The translations under genes and the position numbers were made by a program. DNA of 31,295 nt from an uncultured Moraxella sp. (GTDB lineage: Bacteria; Pseudomonadota; Gammaproteobacteria; Pseudomonadales; Moraxellaceae), in contig CALTTC010000022.1 in NCBI GenBank assembly GCA_943908425.1, positions 1 to 31,295 of the forward strand. Direction: 5' to 3'. The notes below the pieces were generated by a model. It made no database searches. It saw only the letters and a list, made by a program, of their open reading frames with translations, and was not told where the DNA came from. Shown here one piece after another: positions 8,439 to 15,944 of this stretch (position 1 is its first letter; every line of letters starts with the position of its first letter).

Positions 8439-8480
8439 ATTTTTGCTTTGGCGAGTTTAGCCGTGCCTTGCTCAATCTGT

Positions 8481-10190
8481 CTATAACCGCACGATTTGGT
8501 ATTGCTCAATCTCATCGGTAGTAAGCACGTTGCGCTCAAGCCTTAGGGCGGTTTCTTTTACCCCTAAACGCAAAATCACCGTATCGCCCGCCTTAAAGTG
8601 ATAGCGTGGTAGGATTAACGTGGTTTGTTGGCTAAGCTCATCGCCAGCAATCAAAAAGGCTTGGACGAACTCTTGGCTACGCATATCACGGGTATTTAAA
8701 CGAATGCCACACGCCGACAAAATCCGCCCCAAAAAGCGTCCGTCCACTTCCACGTGCTCCGCCTTGCCTTCCGCCCAGTGCACAATGCCAAGCCGCCACG
8801 GATATTTGTGGTTGGATTTTGGGGATTTCATCGCAAACAGCGAAAACACTGGCAGATAGGGACGGTTCAGTACTTTGTTCTCGCCTGTCTCGGTCTGAGC
8901 ATAGGCACCTATAATAAACTGTGCGCCAGAATCACTACGGCGGATAAGACGCACTTGCTCTTCGTGGTCGCTGTCGTGCACCCCAAATAAGCGTTTGGGG
9001 CGATAACTGTCTTTTAGTTGCGATTGAGCGATGACTTGATTAAAGCTGTGCTTGGGAGTAAGTTTTTTGAAAATTGCCCCAAAGCCGACCACCATCACCG
9101 CAGATTGGGTATAGAGGCTTGCGTTACTGTCGCTTTCTGACTGACGATAAAATGCCAATAGCACCATCGTCGCCAGACGGCCTTCAAAGGCGGATTTGCC
9201 TGCCATCGTTTCGCTGTGCTCTAAGGCTTGCAAATGCTGAAACAACGCCTGCACACTAAAAAACAAACAGACGTGCTCTTCTTTATAAGGATTGACAGAG
9301 GCATAGGGGCTGATAAGCTCTGGCGGTGTGGCGGCTTGTAGATTGACAAATAAGCGCAAATCACTGTCTGGCGTAAAAGTCGTCTGCACATAATTGACCC
9401 ACGTCGGCAAAATTTTAAACACCTGCAAAATATCCACGCGCCGATAAGCAAATAAATTCGTGAAACTTGCCAAACAGCTTTGTAAATATTGCTGATGAAT
9501 GGTGTTAGGTGGATTGTCCCCTAGCTGGCTTACGCACAATTTATCCACTTGCAACACCGCTGATTTTAGATACCAGCTGTTTAATAGTTGCCAAAAACTT
9601 TGCGGTGATTTTTGGTAGGTTAAGGCAAATTCCATACCAAGCTTATAGCACAGTGCCATCAGGCGATACACCGCCATGGTAAATAGACGTTTTGGCTCGC
9701 CAACCACGCCAAGCGAGACGCCGTTACGCACGACATTAGCGGACAGACCGCCAGTGAGCTTTTTTAGCCAACTATGTTTATTGGCGTGTGTAACATCGCC
9801 TTGCAGCTGTTCATAGGTATCAAAGGCAATGGCTTGATACGCCAAAATCAACAAAAAATACAGGCTACGCACTTCATTGATGCACGTTTTTTGTTCATCG
9901 GAAGCACTTTGCGGATTGTGGATATACTCATTTTGCATTTGGGCAATCAGTCGCTCTGCTACGGTGAGTGTCAGCTCTAGACTCACAAAACGACTAGCAG
10001 GGGATAAATCGGCGACAATGAGCTCACGCACCACTGCCTTTACCTGCCCATACTGCTCGTGCTTATCACTATACAATAAACGCACCGACCAATTAGTCAT
10101 CGCCTCATGACTCGTAATAAGCGTGGAGCTTACGGCACGTTTGGTGAGCGGTTTGGCAACCAAATGTTCAAATTTATCCAAAGTCAGCAT
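8481..10190 (-). CDS. conserved hypothetical protein (569 aa) upstream of fimX
   Basis: I do not recognise a named family with certainty. The protein is soluble, with no signal peptide or clear membrane helix. Residues 1 to about 370 look helical and may be repeat-like. The last 200 residues look like beta-strand-rich small domains (stretches around QVRLIRRSDSGAQFIIGAY, WRLGIVHW and a final RLGVKETALRLERNVL), similar in feel to PilZ-type beta-barrels. No clear RxxxR plus D/NxSxxG pair for c-di-GMP binding is visible. ATG 10190 has AGAGGA nine bases upstream. It lies directly before fimX on the same strand, so a link to c-di-GMP or type IV pili is plausible from context only. Confidence 0.7.
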   Translation of the reverse strand: MLTLDKFEHLVAKPLTKRAVSSTLITSHEAMTNWSVRLLYSDKHEQYGQVKAVVRELIVADLSPASRFVSLELTLTVAERLIAQMQNEYIHNPQSASDEQKTCINEVRSLYFLLILAYQAIAFDTYEQLQGDVTHANKHSWLKKLTGGLSANVVRNGVSLGVVGEPKRLFTMAVYRLMALCYKLGMEFALTYQKSPQSFWQLLNSWYLKSAVLQVDKLCVSQLGDNPPNTIHQQYLQSCLASFTNLFAYRRVDILQVFKILPTWVNYVQTTFTPDSDLRLFVNLQAATPPELISPYASVNPYKEEHVCLFFSVQALFQHLQALEHSETMAGKSAFEGRLATMVLLAFYRQSESDSNASLYTQSAVMVVGFGAIFKKLTPKHSFNQVIAQSQLKDSYRPKRLFGVHDSDHEEQVRLIRRSDSGAQFIIGAYAQTETGENKVLNRPYLPVFSLFAMKSPKSNHKYPWRLGIVHWAEGKAEHVEVDGRFLGRILSACGIRLNTRDMRSQEFVQAFLIAGDELSQQTTLILPRYHFKAGDTVILRLGVKETALRLERNVLTTDEIEQYQIVRL

Positions 10191-10414
10191 ACAGCATTGT
10201 CCTCTTAACCCCTAAACTTTTAAGCATAACATAGCCTTTGCTATCTTAACCAAATCCGCAACATTTGTAAATCATTAAGCGACAAAATAGCCTCAATCAT
10301 CGCCTCAATGACCATCAGACAATTATTGATAATTTATAATTGATAATTAGTTTAATAAAAGTTAATTATAAAGCCAGAAAAGCCACCCACTACTTATCAC
10401 CTATTAACACGCAT
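10191..10414. other. AT-rich intergenic region upstream of the 569-aa gene
   Basis: No coding potential is seen. It holds a 10-bp direct repeat, ATTGATAATT, at 10324-10333 and 10339-10348, inside a very AT-rich block (about 10319-10378). This could be an UP-element-like or protein-binding region for the minus-strand gene. Nothing else is recognisable. Confidence 0.35.
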
Positions 10415-10442
10415 TAAAAAAGCGGTTCTATCACCGCTTTTT
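10415..10442. terminator. rho-independent terminator after tpx
   Basis: AAAAAAGCGGT-TCTATC-ACCGCTTTTT forms a hairpin with a T tract on both strands. It lies 15 bases beyond the tpx stop and is the expected end of that minus-strand transcript. Confidence 0.8.
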
Positions 10443-10456
10443 ATTGTGAATATAGG

Positions 10457-10957
10457 CTAGTTTAATGCCGCAAGTGCCGCCTGATAATTGGGCTCTTGCT
10501 TGATTTCTGGTACAAGCTCGCTATGCACGACGACATTTTTTTCATCCAGCACAATCACCGCACGCGCCGTCAATCCCGCTAGCGCCCCAGAAGTCATTGC
10601 CACGCCTAAGGTTTCGGCGGTCTTTGGGTTACGAAATACCGATACGGTCTGCACATTGTCAAGCCCTTCTGCGCCACAAAACCGCGCCTGCGCAAAGGGC
10701 AAATCAGCGGATACACACAGCACAACGGTATTGGCAAGCGCTGCCGCCTCTTTGTTAAAGACACGCACCGATTGCGCACAAATGCCGGTATCAATACTTG
10801 GAAAAATATTTAGTACCTTACGCTTACTCGCAAAATCTGCAAGCGATACTTCACCCAAGTCATTGCTAATAAAGCTAAGCGCCTCTATGCTATCGCCCAC
10901 CTTTGGAAAAACGCCAGCGACCGTGACACTATCGCCACCTAATGTAATGCTACTCAT
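10457..10957 (-). CDS. tpx: thiol peroxidase (Tpx, 2-Cys peroxiredoxin)
   Basis: The 166-residue protein reduces hydrogen peroxide and organic hydroperoxides using thioredoxin. The Tpx signature is clear: SIDTGIC holds the peroxidatic Cys60, and RFCGAEG holds the resolving Cys94, matching E. coli Cys61 and Cys95. ATG 10957 is preceded by AGGAGA at six bases, so this start is better than the longer frame from 10972. It lies 36 bases downstream of the metallophosphoesterase gene. A TATAAT at 10983-10988 in the gap suggests its own promoter, and a strong terminator follows. Activity in cytoplasm or periplasm cannot be settled; no signal peptide is seen. Confidence 0.95.
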   Translation of the reverse strand: MSSITLGGDSVTVAGVFPKVGDSIEALSFISNDLGEVSLADFASKRKVLNIFPSIDTGICAQSVRVFNKEAAALANTVVLCVSADLPFAQARFCGAEGLDNVQTVSVFRNPKTAETLGVAMTSGALAGLTARAVIVLDEKNVVVHSELVPEIKQEPNYQAALAALN

Positions 10958-10982
10958 GGATATTCTCCTCACATAAAAGCTT

Positions 10983-10988
10983 ATTATA
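10983..10988 (-). promoter_or_regulatory. -10 box for tpx
   Basis: TATAAT lies on the minus strand 25 bases before the tpx ATG, inside the short gap after the metallophosphoesterase gene. TTGATA is 19 bases upstream, a rather long spacer. Confidence 0.45.
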
Positions 10989-10993
10989 ACACA

Positions 10994-12091
10994 TTAACGC
11001 CCAACAATATCAATGACCCACACCTCCGATTGCGACCCCAAACGCAAAGGAATGCCCCAAAAACCAAAGCCAGACGACACCACAACGTGCATACCATTGA
11101 TATTATCATACCCATAGCCCACGCGGTTAATCGCCTGCACAATAAAGTTAGCAGGGAATACCTGTCCGTTGTGCGTATGCCCCGACACCTGCAAATCAAT
11201 CGGTAACTGGCTATTACTGTCAATTTCACTTGGGCGATGGTCAAGCAAAATAACTGGCAACGACGTATCACTATCAGCAAGTAACGCCTTGGTTGTCAGC
11301 CGTGCCGTATTATGGTCATCAAAGCGCCCCGCTAATTGCACGCGCACCTGTTGCCCTTCTTTATTGATAGCCACTGTCTCAACTTTATCGTCTAACAACA
11401 GCGCCCCTGTCGCCGTTATTGCCTGAGTAATACTTGCATAGGCGCTAGTGCGATACAAATCGTGATTGCCAAGCGACACGGCGGTGATAGGCGCGGCAGA
11501 CAGTGCCTCTTTAAACTGTGTTGCCATCGCCGCCCGCTCAAAACCTGTTGTGTCATCATCCATAATATCCCCCGGCAACAACAAAATATCCACTTGATTT
11601 TGTTGAACAATATCGCCCAATTTTTTAAGCTCGCGCGTGCCAAATAACGCCCCCAAGTGCAAATCACTTGCTACCGCTACCCTGATTGGCACCGCAAGCG
11701 GTTTATCAATCGCCACCGTTAAATAACGTACGGTTGGGCTATAGGCATTATAGACACTAAAACCAACAAGCGCCACAAAGCTTGCCAGTGCCAGCAAGCG
11801 TTCATAGCCTACCCCACTAATCCCAAGCCCCCGACTGCCAGCAATTAACCCCCAAGCCACCCCCGCCGATAGCAATCCAAGCCACAGCGCAGCAAGCCAT
11901 GCCGTAGACAAGCGAAACAGCCCCATAAACCCCACCGCAAGTAGCAAATTACTACCCACAAAACAACCGATGAGCAGCCACCTGCTTGGCAATGCGACAT
12001 ATGGACGTAATAGCCACTGCAGTGCCAGTACTAAACCATACGTCAATAACTGCACTATAATTAACACGATCGGTAAAATAATCGCCCGCAT
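10994..12091 (-). CDS. membrane-anchored metallophosphoesterase (YkuE/YaeI-like)
   Basis: The 365-residue protein has about four membrane segments in residues 1-115, then a calcineurin-like phosphoesterase domain. The metal-binding motifs are all present: DLH at 143-145, GD at 174-175, GNHD at 208-211 and GHTH at 304-307. Family members with this build hydrolyse phosphodiester bonds of lipids or other envelope substrates (for example YkuE and YaeI); the substrate here is unknown. ATG 12091 has GAGG just upstream at short spacing, and GTG 12100 is an alternative start. Tpx follows after 36 bases. Confidence 0.85.
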   Translation of the reverse strand: MRAIILPIVLIIVQLLTYGLVLALQWLLRPYVALPSRWLLIGCFVGSNLLLAVGFMGLFRLSTAWLAALWLGLLSAGVAWGLIAGSRGLGISGVGYERLLALASFVALVGFSVYNAYSPTVRYLTVAIDKPLAVPIRVAVASDLHLGALFGTRELKKLGDIVQQNQVDILLLPGDIMDDDTTGFERAAMATQFKEALSAAPITAVSLGNHDLYRTSAYASITQAITATGALLLDDKVETVAINKEGQQVRVQLAGRFDDHNTARLTTKALLADSDTSLPVILLDHRPSEIDSNSQLPIDLQVSGHTHNGQVFPANFIVQAINRVGYGYDNINGMHVVVSSGFGFWGIPLRLGSQSEVWVIDIVGR

Positions 12092-12233
12092 AAGCCTCAC
12101 TTACCCAAATCTGTTATTATAAAGCAAAATGTCCATCCCAAAAAATCGCCTTGTCATTTTGTGTAACTTTAATGCATATAAGCGTTAATAAACGTCATTT
12201 TTGGCTAATTTTGTAACAAAAGTGCAACCTGCC

Positions 12234-12262
12234 TTGCACCGTTTGGCATTTTATGTTTTAAT
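12234..12262 (+). promoter_or_regulatory. sigma-70 promoter of the small HMA-like gene
   Basis: TTGCAC (12234-12239) and TTTAAT (12257-12262) are separated by 17 bases. This predicts a 5' leader of about 105 bases before the 12374 ATG. No riboswitch fold was recognised in it. Confidence 0.5.
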
Positions 12263-12373
12263 GGTAAGCGCAAAAGATAACAACCGTTCCGAAATTCGTT
12301 TTACAGCAAAAGTGTGTATGGAGCGTAAGGTTAGCACAAGAACATTTTTTTATTCATAATTTAGGAGTGTATC

Positions 12374-12556
12374 ATGCCACAGTCAAAATTTGATGTTACC
12401 CTAGCGGACCAAGCAGCAGCGGACGCTATTGTCAAAAAAGGCGAGGAAGTTGCTGGCGTAAAATTCGTTAATGCCAATGCTGAGAACAACACCGTTGTTG
12501 TTACTCACGATGACAGCTTTGATGAAGCCGCGTTTAAAGCCGCCATTGGTATTTAA
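12374..12556 (+). CDS. small HMA-fold-like protein lacking the CxxC motif
   Basis: The 60-residue acidic protein has TAGGAG seven bases before its ATG, a promoter upstream and a terminator directly after, so it is a genuine single-gene unit. Its pattern of strand (KFDVTL), helix (AAADAIVKKGEEVAG), two strands (VKFVNAN, TVVVTH) and final helix (EAAFKAAIGI) resembles the ferredoxin-like heavy-metal-associated fold of copper chaperones. It contains no cysteine at all, so the usual CxxC metal site is absent. Copper transport is therefore not supported. It may bind another ligand or partner. The fold assignment is my inference from pattern only. Confidence 0.7.
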   Translation: MPQSKFDVTLADQAAADAIVKKGEEVAGVKFVNANAENNTVVVTHDDSFDEAAFKAAIGI

Positions 12557-12571
12557 TAGCTTAAGTTTTAT

Positions 12572-12602
12572 AAAAAGCCTGTCGCTTGACGGGCTTTTTT
12601 GT
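12572..12602. terminator. rho-independent terminator, probably bidirectional
   Basis: AAAGCCTGTC-GCTT-GACGGGCTTTTTT forms a stable hairpin with T tracts on both strands. It ends the small plus-strand gene and lies 28 bases past the stop of the convergent ABC-F gene. Confidence 0.85.
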
Positions 12603-12630
12603 GGGTATTTACCTCTTACAATCCATCTGC

Positions 12631-14538
12631 TTAAAACGTATTTTCCAACTCCTCAAGCTCACCCATTGTATCCATCAGCGCCTCTTCTGTTTGGCTAATT
12701 TGCACAGTTAAGCTTGTCTGCTCTTCTAATAGCAACAGCAAAGCCCCTTTATTGCTTTCTTCATAAAGCGCGGTATCCGCCAACTGCTCTTCTATACTGG
12801 TAGCCTGCGCACTAAGGGCATCTAACTTAATCTCTAAATCAGCCACCGCTTTACGCAAGGGTGCGGTTTTTTGGCGCAGTTCGGCATTTTTTTTGCGCAA
12901 TTCTTCTTTGGTTAGCTCTTTTTTTGGCGGTGCTTGTGAGGTGTTCACCACAGCATTTTGCTTGGCTTTTAACAGGCGCATTTGCTTTAAATGCTGGGCG
13001 TAATCATTCATATCACCAGTAAAGGCTACAGCCTGTCCTTGCCCGACAAGCAATAACTCATCGCACACGCTCAAAATCAGCTCACGGTCGTGCGACACTA
13101 GGACAAGTGCACCCGTGAAGGCTTGTAGCGCCAGCATCAGCGCATCACGCATTTGTAAATCCAAATGGTTGGTCGGCTCATCAAGCACGAGCACATTGGG
13201 GCGTTGCCAAACAATCAAAGCAAGCGTTAGACGCGCACGCTCACCACCAGAAAATAACGCAATCGTGGTATCAACCTTATCACCACGAAAATCAAAACTG
13301 CCCAAAAACGCGCGCAATTTATCATCAGGGGTAGTGCCAGCCAGTCGTCTCATTAAGACCATCGGCGTTGCGGACAAATCTAGCGCGTCCATTTGATGTT
13401 GATTAAAATAGCCAAGTTTTGTGGTTTCTGCCATCAGCCACTGCCCATCTAGTAGAGGCAACTCACCTACTAGCGCCTTGATTAGCGTAGATTTGCCCGC
13501 CCCATTCGCCCCCAAAATGCCAAGGCGAGTTTCAGGCGTAATGGCAAGCGTAACATTCGTAATCAGTGGCTTATCATAGCCGATACTCGCGTTATCTAAT
13601 TTAAATAGCGGTGAAGCGGTGTGCGCAGGGTCATAAAACTGAAAAGAAAACGGATTGTCTGCCACGACAGGCGAAAGCGCCACCATACGTTCAAGCTGTT
13701 TCATACGGCTTTGCGCTTGCTTGGCTTTGCTTGCCTTTGCCCCAAAACGGCGAATAAACGCTTCTAGATGATTTTTGGTTGCCTCTTGCTTAGCATAAGC
13801 ACTTTGCGCTTGCGCCAATCGCTCACTACGCGTGCGCAAAAACTGACTATAATTGCCACTATATAAGGTGATTTGTTGCCGTTCTATATGCAAAATATAG
13901 CCAACTACGCTATCCAAAAACGCTTGGTCGTGACTAATCACCAGCACTAGCCCATCATAAGCGATAAGCCATTCTTCTAGCCATAAAATCGCATCTAAAT
14001 CCAAATGGTTGGTCGGCTCATCAAGCAATAACAAATCCGCACGGTGCATTAAGGTGCGCGCCAAATTAAGGCGCATTCGCCAACCACCCGAAAAACTTGC
14101 CACCGCTTGGGCGTGTTCCGCCTCACTAAACCCTAAACCTGACAACACTTCCGCGGCTTTGGCGGGCGTGCGATAACCATCAATTAACTCAAATTGTTCG
14201 TGCAAAACGGCAATTTCATCAGGCGAAAGCGTTGCTTGCTTGTGCATTTTGGCGTTTAGCTCATACCAAGTGCTATCACCTGCCAACACATAATCTAGTG
14301 CGGTTTGCTCGCTTGCCTGCACCTCTTGTGCCATATGGGCGATTTGCCAATCTTTGGGCAAACCAAAATCCCCGCTATCCACCGCAAATTGCCCCAAAAT
14401 TACCGCAAATAACGTGGATTTGCCCGCGCCATTATTGCCTGTGAGTCCAATTTTTTGCCCACGGTGCAAATTAATACTCGCCCCCTGCACCAATACCCGT
14501 CCGTCTCGCCTAATCACCGCATTTTTAAATTCAATCAC
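12631..14538 (-). CDS. yheS: ABC-F family ATPase (YheS-like)
   Basis: The 635-residue protein has two ABC ATPase domains in tandem and no membrane segments, the ABC-F layout. Domain 1 has Walker A GNNGAGKST and signature FSGGWRMRL; domain 2 has GANGAGKST and FSGGERARL. Each has the ABC-F Walker B LLDEPTNHLDL or VLDEPTNHLDL. A charged linker lies between them and a Lys/Glu-rich coiled coil is at the C-terminus. Length and N-terminus (VIEFKNAVIRRDGRVL) resemble E. coli YheS (about 637), a ribosome-associated factor. I chose GTG 14538 with GGGGA upstream; the open frame to 14742 runs over the divergent promoter and erpA and has no homology-like content. It is divergent from erpA. Confidence 0.9.
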   Translation of the reverse strand: MIEFKNAVIRRDGRVLVQGASINLHRGQKIGLTGNNGAGKSTLFAVILGQFAVDSGDFGLPKDWQIAHMAQEVQASEQTALDYVLAGDSTWYELNAKMHKQATLSPDEIAVLHEQFELIDGYRTPAKAAEVLSGLGFSEAEHAQAVASFSGGWRMRLNLARTLMHRADLLLLDEPTNHLDLDAILWLEEWLIAYDGLVLVISHDQAFLDSVVGYILHIERQQITLYSGNYSQFLRTRSERLAQAQSAYAKQEATKNHLEAFIRRFGAKASKAKQAQSRMKQLERMVALSPVVADNPFSFQFYDPAHTASPLFKLDNASIGYDKPLITNVTLAITPETRLGILGANGAGKSTLIKALVGELPLLDGQWLMAETTKLGYFNQHQMDALDLSATPMVLMRRLAGTTPDDKLRAFLGSFDFRGDKVDTTIALFSGGERARLTLALIVWQRPNVLVLDEPTNHLDLQMRDALMLALQAFTGALVLVSHDRELILSVCDELLLVGQGQAVAFTGDMNDYAQHLKQMRLLKAKQNAVVNTSQAPPKKELTKEELRKKNAELRQKTAPLRKAVADLEIKLDALSAQATSIEEQLADTALYEESNKGALLLLLEEQTSLTVQISQTEEALMDTMGELEELENTF

Positions 14539-14566
14539 AAGTTTCCCCAAAAGCGCTAGTAGGCAC

Positions 14567-14575
14567 ATTATAGCA
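14567..14575 (-). promoter_or_regulatory. extended -10 promoter of the ABC-F gene
   Basis: TGCTATAAT lies on the minus strand about 30 bases before the GTG start. There is no clear -35. It is in the 106-base divergent region shared with erpA. Confidence 0.45.
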
Positions 14576-14596
14576 CAGCAAGAATAGCACGCAGTG

Positions 14597-14615
14597 GCAC
14601 AAATTGTGCTAAAAT
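14597..14615 (+). promoter_or_regulatory. palindrome next to the erpA -10 box
   Basis: The 13-bp palindrome GCACAA-A-TTGTGC (14597-14609) abuts a TAAAAT (14610-14615) that suits the erpA -10. A repressor bound there would block erpA. I cannot assign a regulator. Confidence 0.35.
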
Positions 14616-14644
14616 AAGCCACTTTTTGCTTTTTAGGAGACGCT

Positions 14645-14974
14645 ATGTCAGCCATTAGCCTAACCGACAGTGCCGCCAATAAATTACGCCGTCTAAAGGC
14701 AAGTGAAGGCAACGATGCCTTAATGCTTAGGGTATACGTCACAGGGGGCGGCTGCTCTGGCTTTTCTTATGGCTTTGATTTTGCAGAAACGCTAGATGAC
14801 GATGACGCCACCTTTGTCAATGCTGGCGAGACACTCGTGGTTGATAGCTTAAGCTTTCCTTATTTAGACGGTGCTACCATTGATTATATTGAAGGGTTGC
14901 AGGGTGCGCGCTTTATTGTAGACAACCCTAACGCCACGACGACTTGTGGCTGTGGCTCCTCCTTTTCTATTTAG
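14645..14974 (+). CDS. erpA: A-type iron-sulfur cluster insertion protein (ErpA)
   Basis: The 109-residue protein delivers Fe-S clusters to target enzymes. It has the three conserved A-type cysteines: Cys37 in GGGCSGF, and Cys101 and Cys103 in TTCGCGSSF. The N-terminus (ISLTDSAANKLRRL) and length match ErpA rather than IscA. The start has TTTAGGAGA seven bases upstream. It stands alone, away from any isc or suf operon, as erpA usually does, and is divergent from the ABC-F gene with a palindrome in the promoter region. Confidence 0.93.
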   Translation: MSAISLTDSAANKLRRLKASEGNDALMLRVYVTGGGCSGFSYGFDFAETLDDDDATFVNAGETLVVDSLSFPYLDGATIDYIEGLQGARFIVDNPNATTTCGCGSSFSI

Positions 14975-15191
14975 TGTGATATTAACGGGCAGTAATTTGA
15001 CATCGTGGCGCTTGGTTACATTTTGTTACAAATTGGGCGTTGCCAAGGGTCTAAAAAAATGCTTTAATACGCACATAAGTAATTTGTTGCTGGTTAAGAC
15101 ATTATTTCATTAGTTTACTAATACCATAATTCTCTTTACCTGTAATTATTACTTATAAATTAAACTTACTTTACTTTATAAGGAATTTACA

Positions 15192-15548
15192 ATGGCTAAA
15201 TTATCTCTAGACGGTCTAGGCGATATCGACGGTTTCATCGCAGCAGCATTGGTTGATAGCGAATCAGGTCTTGCTCTTGCTACTTTGGGTTCTGGCATTG
15301 ACCTAGAACTAGCTGCCGCTGGTAACACTGAAGTGGTACGTGCTAAGCGTAAAACTGCTGGTGCGTTGGGTCTAAAAGGTTCTATTGAAGACATCCTAAT
15401 CACGCTAAGCGACCAATATCACTTGCTACGTCCATTGGTTCGTAACGAAAACCTGTTCTTGTACCTAGTACTTGACCGTCAAAAATCAAACCTAGCAATG
15501 GCACGTCACACATTGAAAGGCTTTGAAACTGAACTTGATTTCTCTTAA
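15192..15548 (+). CDS. roadblock/LC7 domain protein
   Basis: The 118-residue protein is a single roadblock/LC7 (longin-like) domain with the pattern DIDGFIAAALVDSESGLALATLGSG near the N-terminus and a C-terminal beta strand-helix unit (LFLYLVLDRQKSNLAMARHTL). In other bacteria such proteins regulate small Ras-like GTPases of the MglA type; none is next to it here. AAGGAATTT precedes the ATG. The codon choice looks more restricted than in the neighbours (repeated CGT, CTA, GGT, AAC, GAA), and it has its own terminator, which suggests high expression as a single gene. Its function is unknown. Confidence 0.8.
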   Translation: MAKLSLDGLGDIDGFIAAALVDSESGLALATLGSGIDLELAAAGNTEVVRAKRKTAGALGLKGSIEDILITLSDQYHLLRPLVRNENLFLYLVLDRQKSNLAMARHTLKGFETELDFS

Positions 15549-15580
15549 TAGCAATCAAGTATTAGTTAAGTAAAATATGA

Positions 15581-15606
15581 AAACACTCCTTTTGGGGTGT
15601 TTTTTA
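15581..15606 (+). terminator. rho-independent terminator after the roadblock gene
   Basis: AACACTCC-TTTT-GGGGTGTT has one G-T pair in an 8-bp stem, followed by a T tract. It is 32 bases past the stop. Confidence 0.85.
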
Positions 15607-15944
15607 TTGTTTACATTTTTTACTACTTAACTTTACCGCTCCATCTGTTAGCTAAACGTTAGCGTCTAACTATCTATGCGTTCAACTAACTGTGCTTTTT
15701 TATTTTATTTTATTTAATTTTTTATTCACTTGCCTTTTGTTCACTTATATCGCCGTCCAGCCAGTGTATTTATGTTGTTTTATTAAAATAAAGCTTTGGC
15801 AAGAATTTTAATTATAAATTTTACTTGCCCTTAATGCCCCCTGCCCTTTATAATAGCCAACTAATTTATCAGATTAAATCACCTACAGTCCAATCAATAA
15901 CTTAAAATCATCGATAATTTAAATTACTAATTAGGATAAGCCTT
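15607..15944. other. AT-rich gene-free region upstream of gshA
   Basis: No coding frame or RNA gene is recognised in these 338 bases. The last part holds a good promoter (15825-15854) and a leader of about 85 bases before the gshA ATG. The first half is T-rich and shows nothing I can name. Confidence 0.5.
15825..15854 (+). promoter_or_regulatory. sigma-70 promoter of gshA
   Basis: TTGCCC (15825-15830) and TATAAT (15849-15854) are separated by 18 bases, ahead of the gshA-dsbB pair. Confidence 0.6.

Noticed and set aside
10488..10976. 162-codon plus-strand open frame opposite tpx
   Set aside because: It is the antisense shadow of a clear thiol peroxidase gene.
14539..14742. 68-codon N-terminal extension of the ABC-F frame
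   Set aside because: It runs through the divergent promoter and the erpA start, is cysteine-rich and unlike the family, while GTG 14538 has a ribosome site and gives the normal YheS length.
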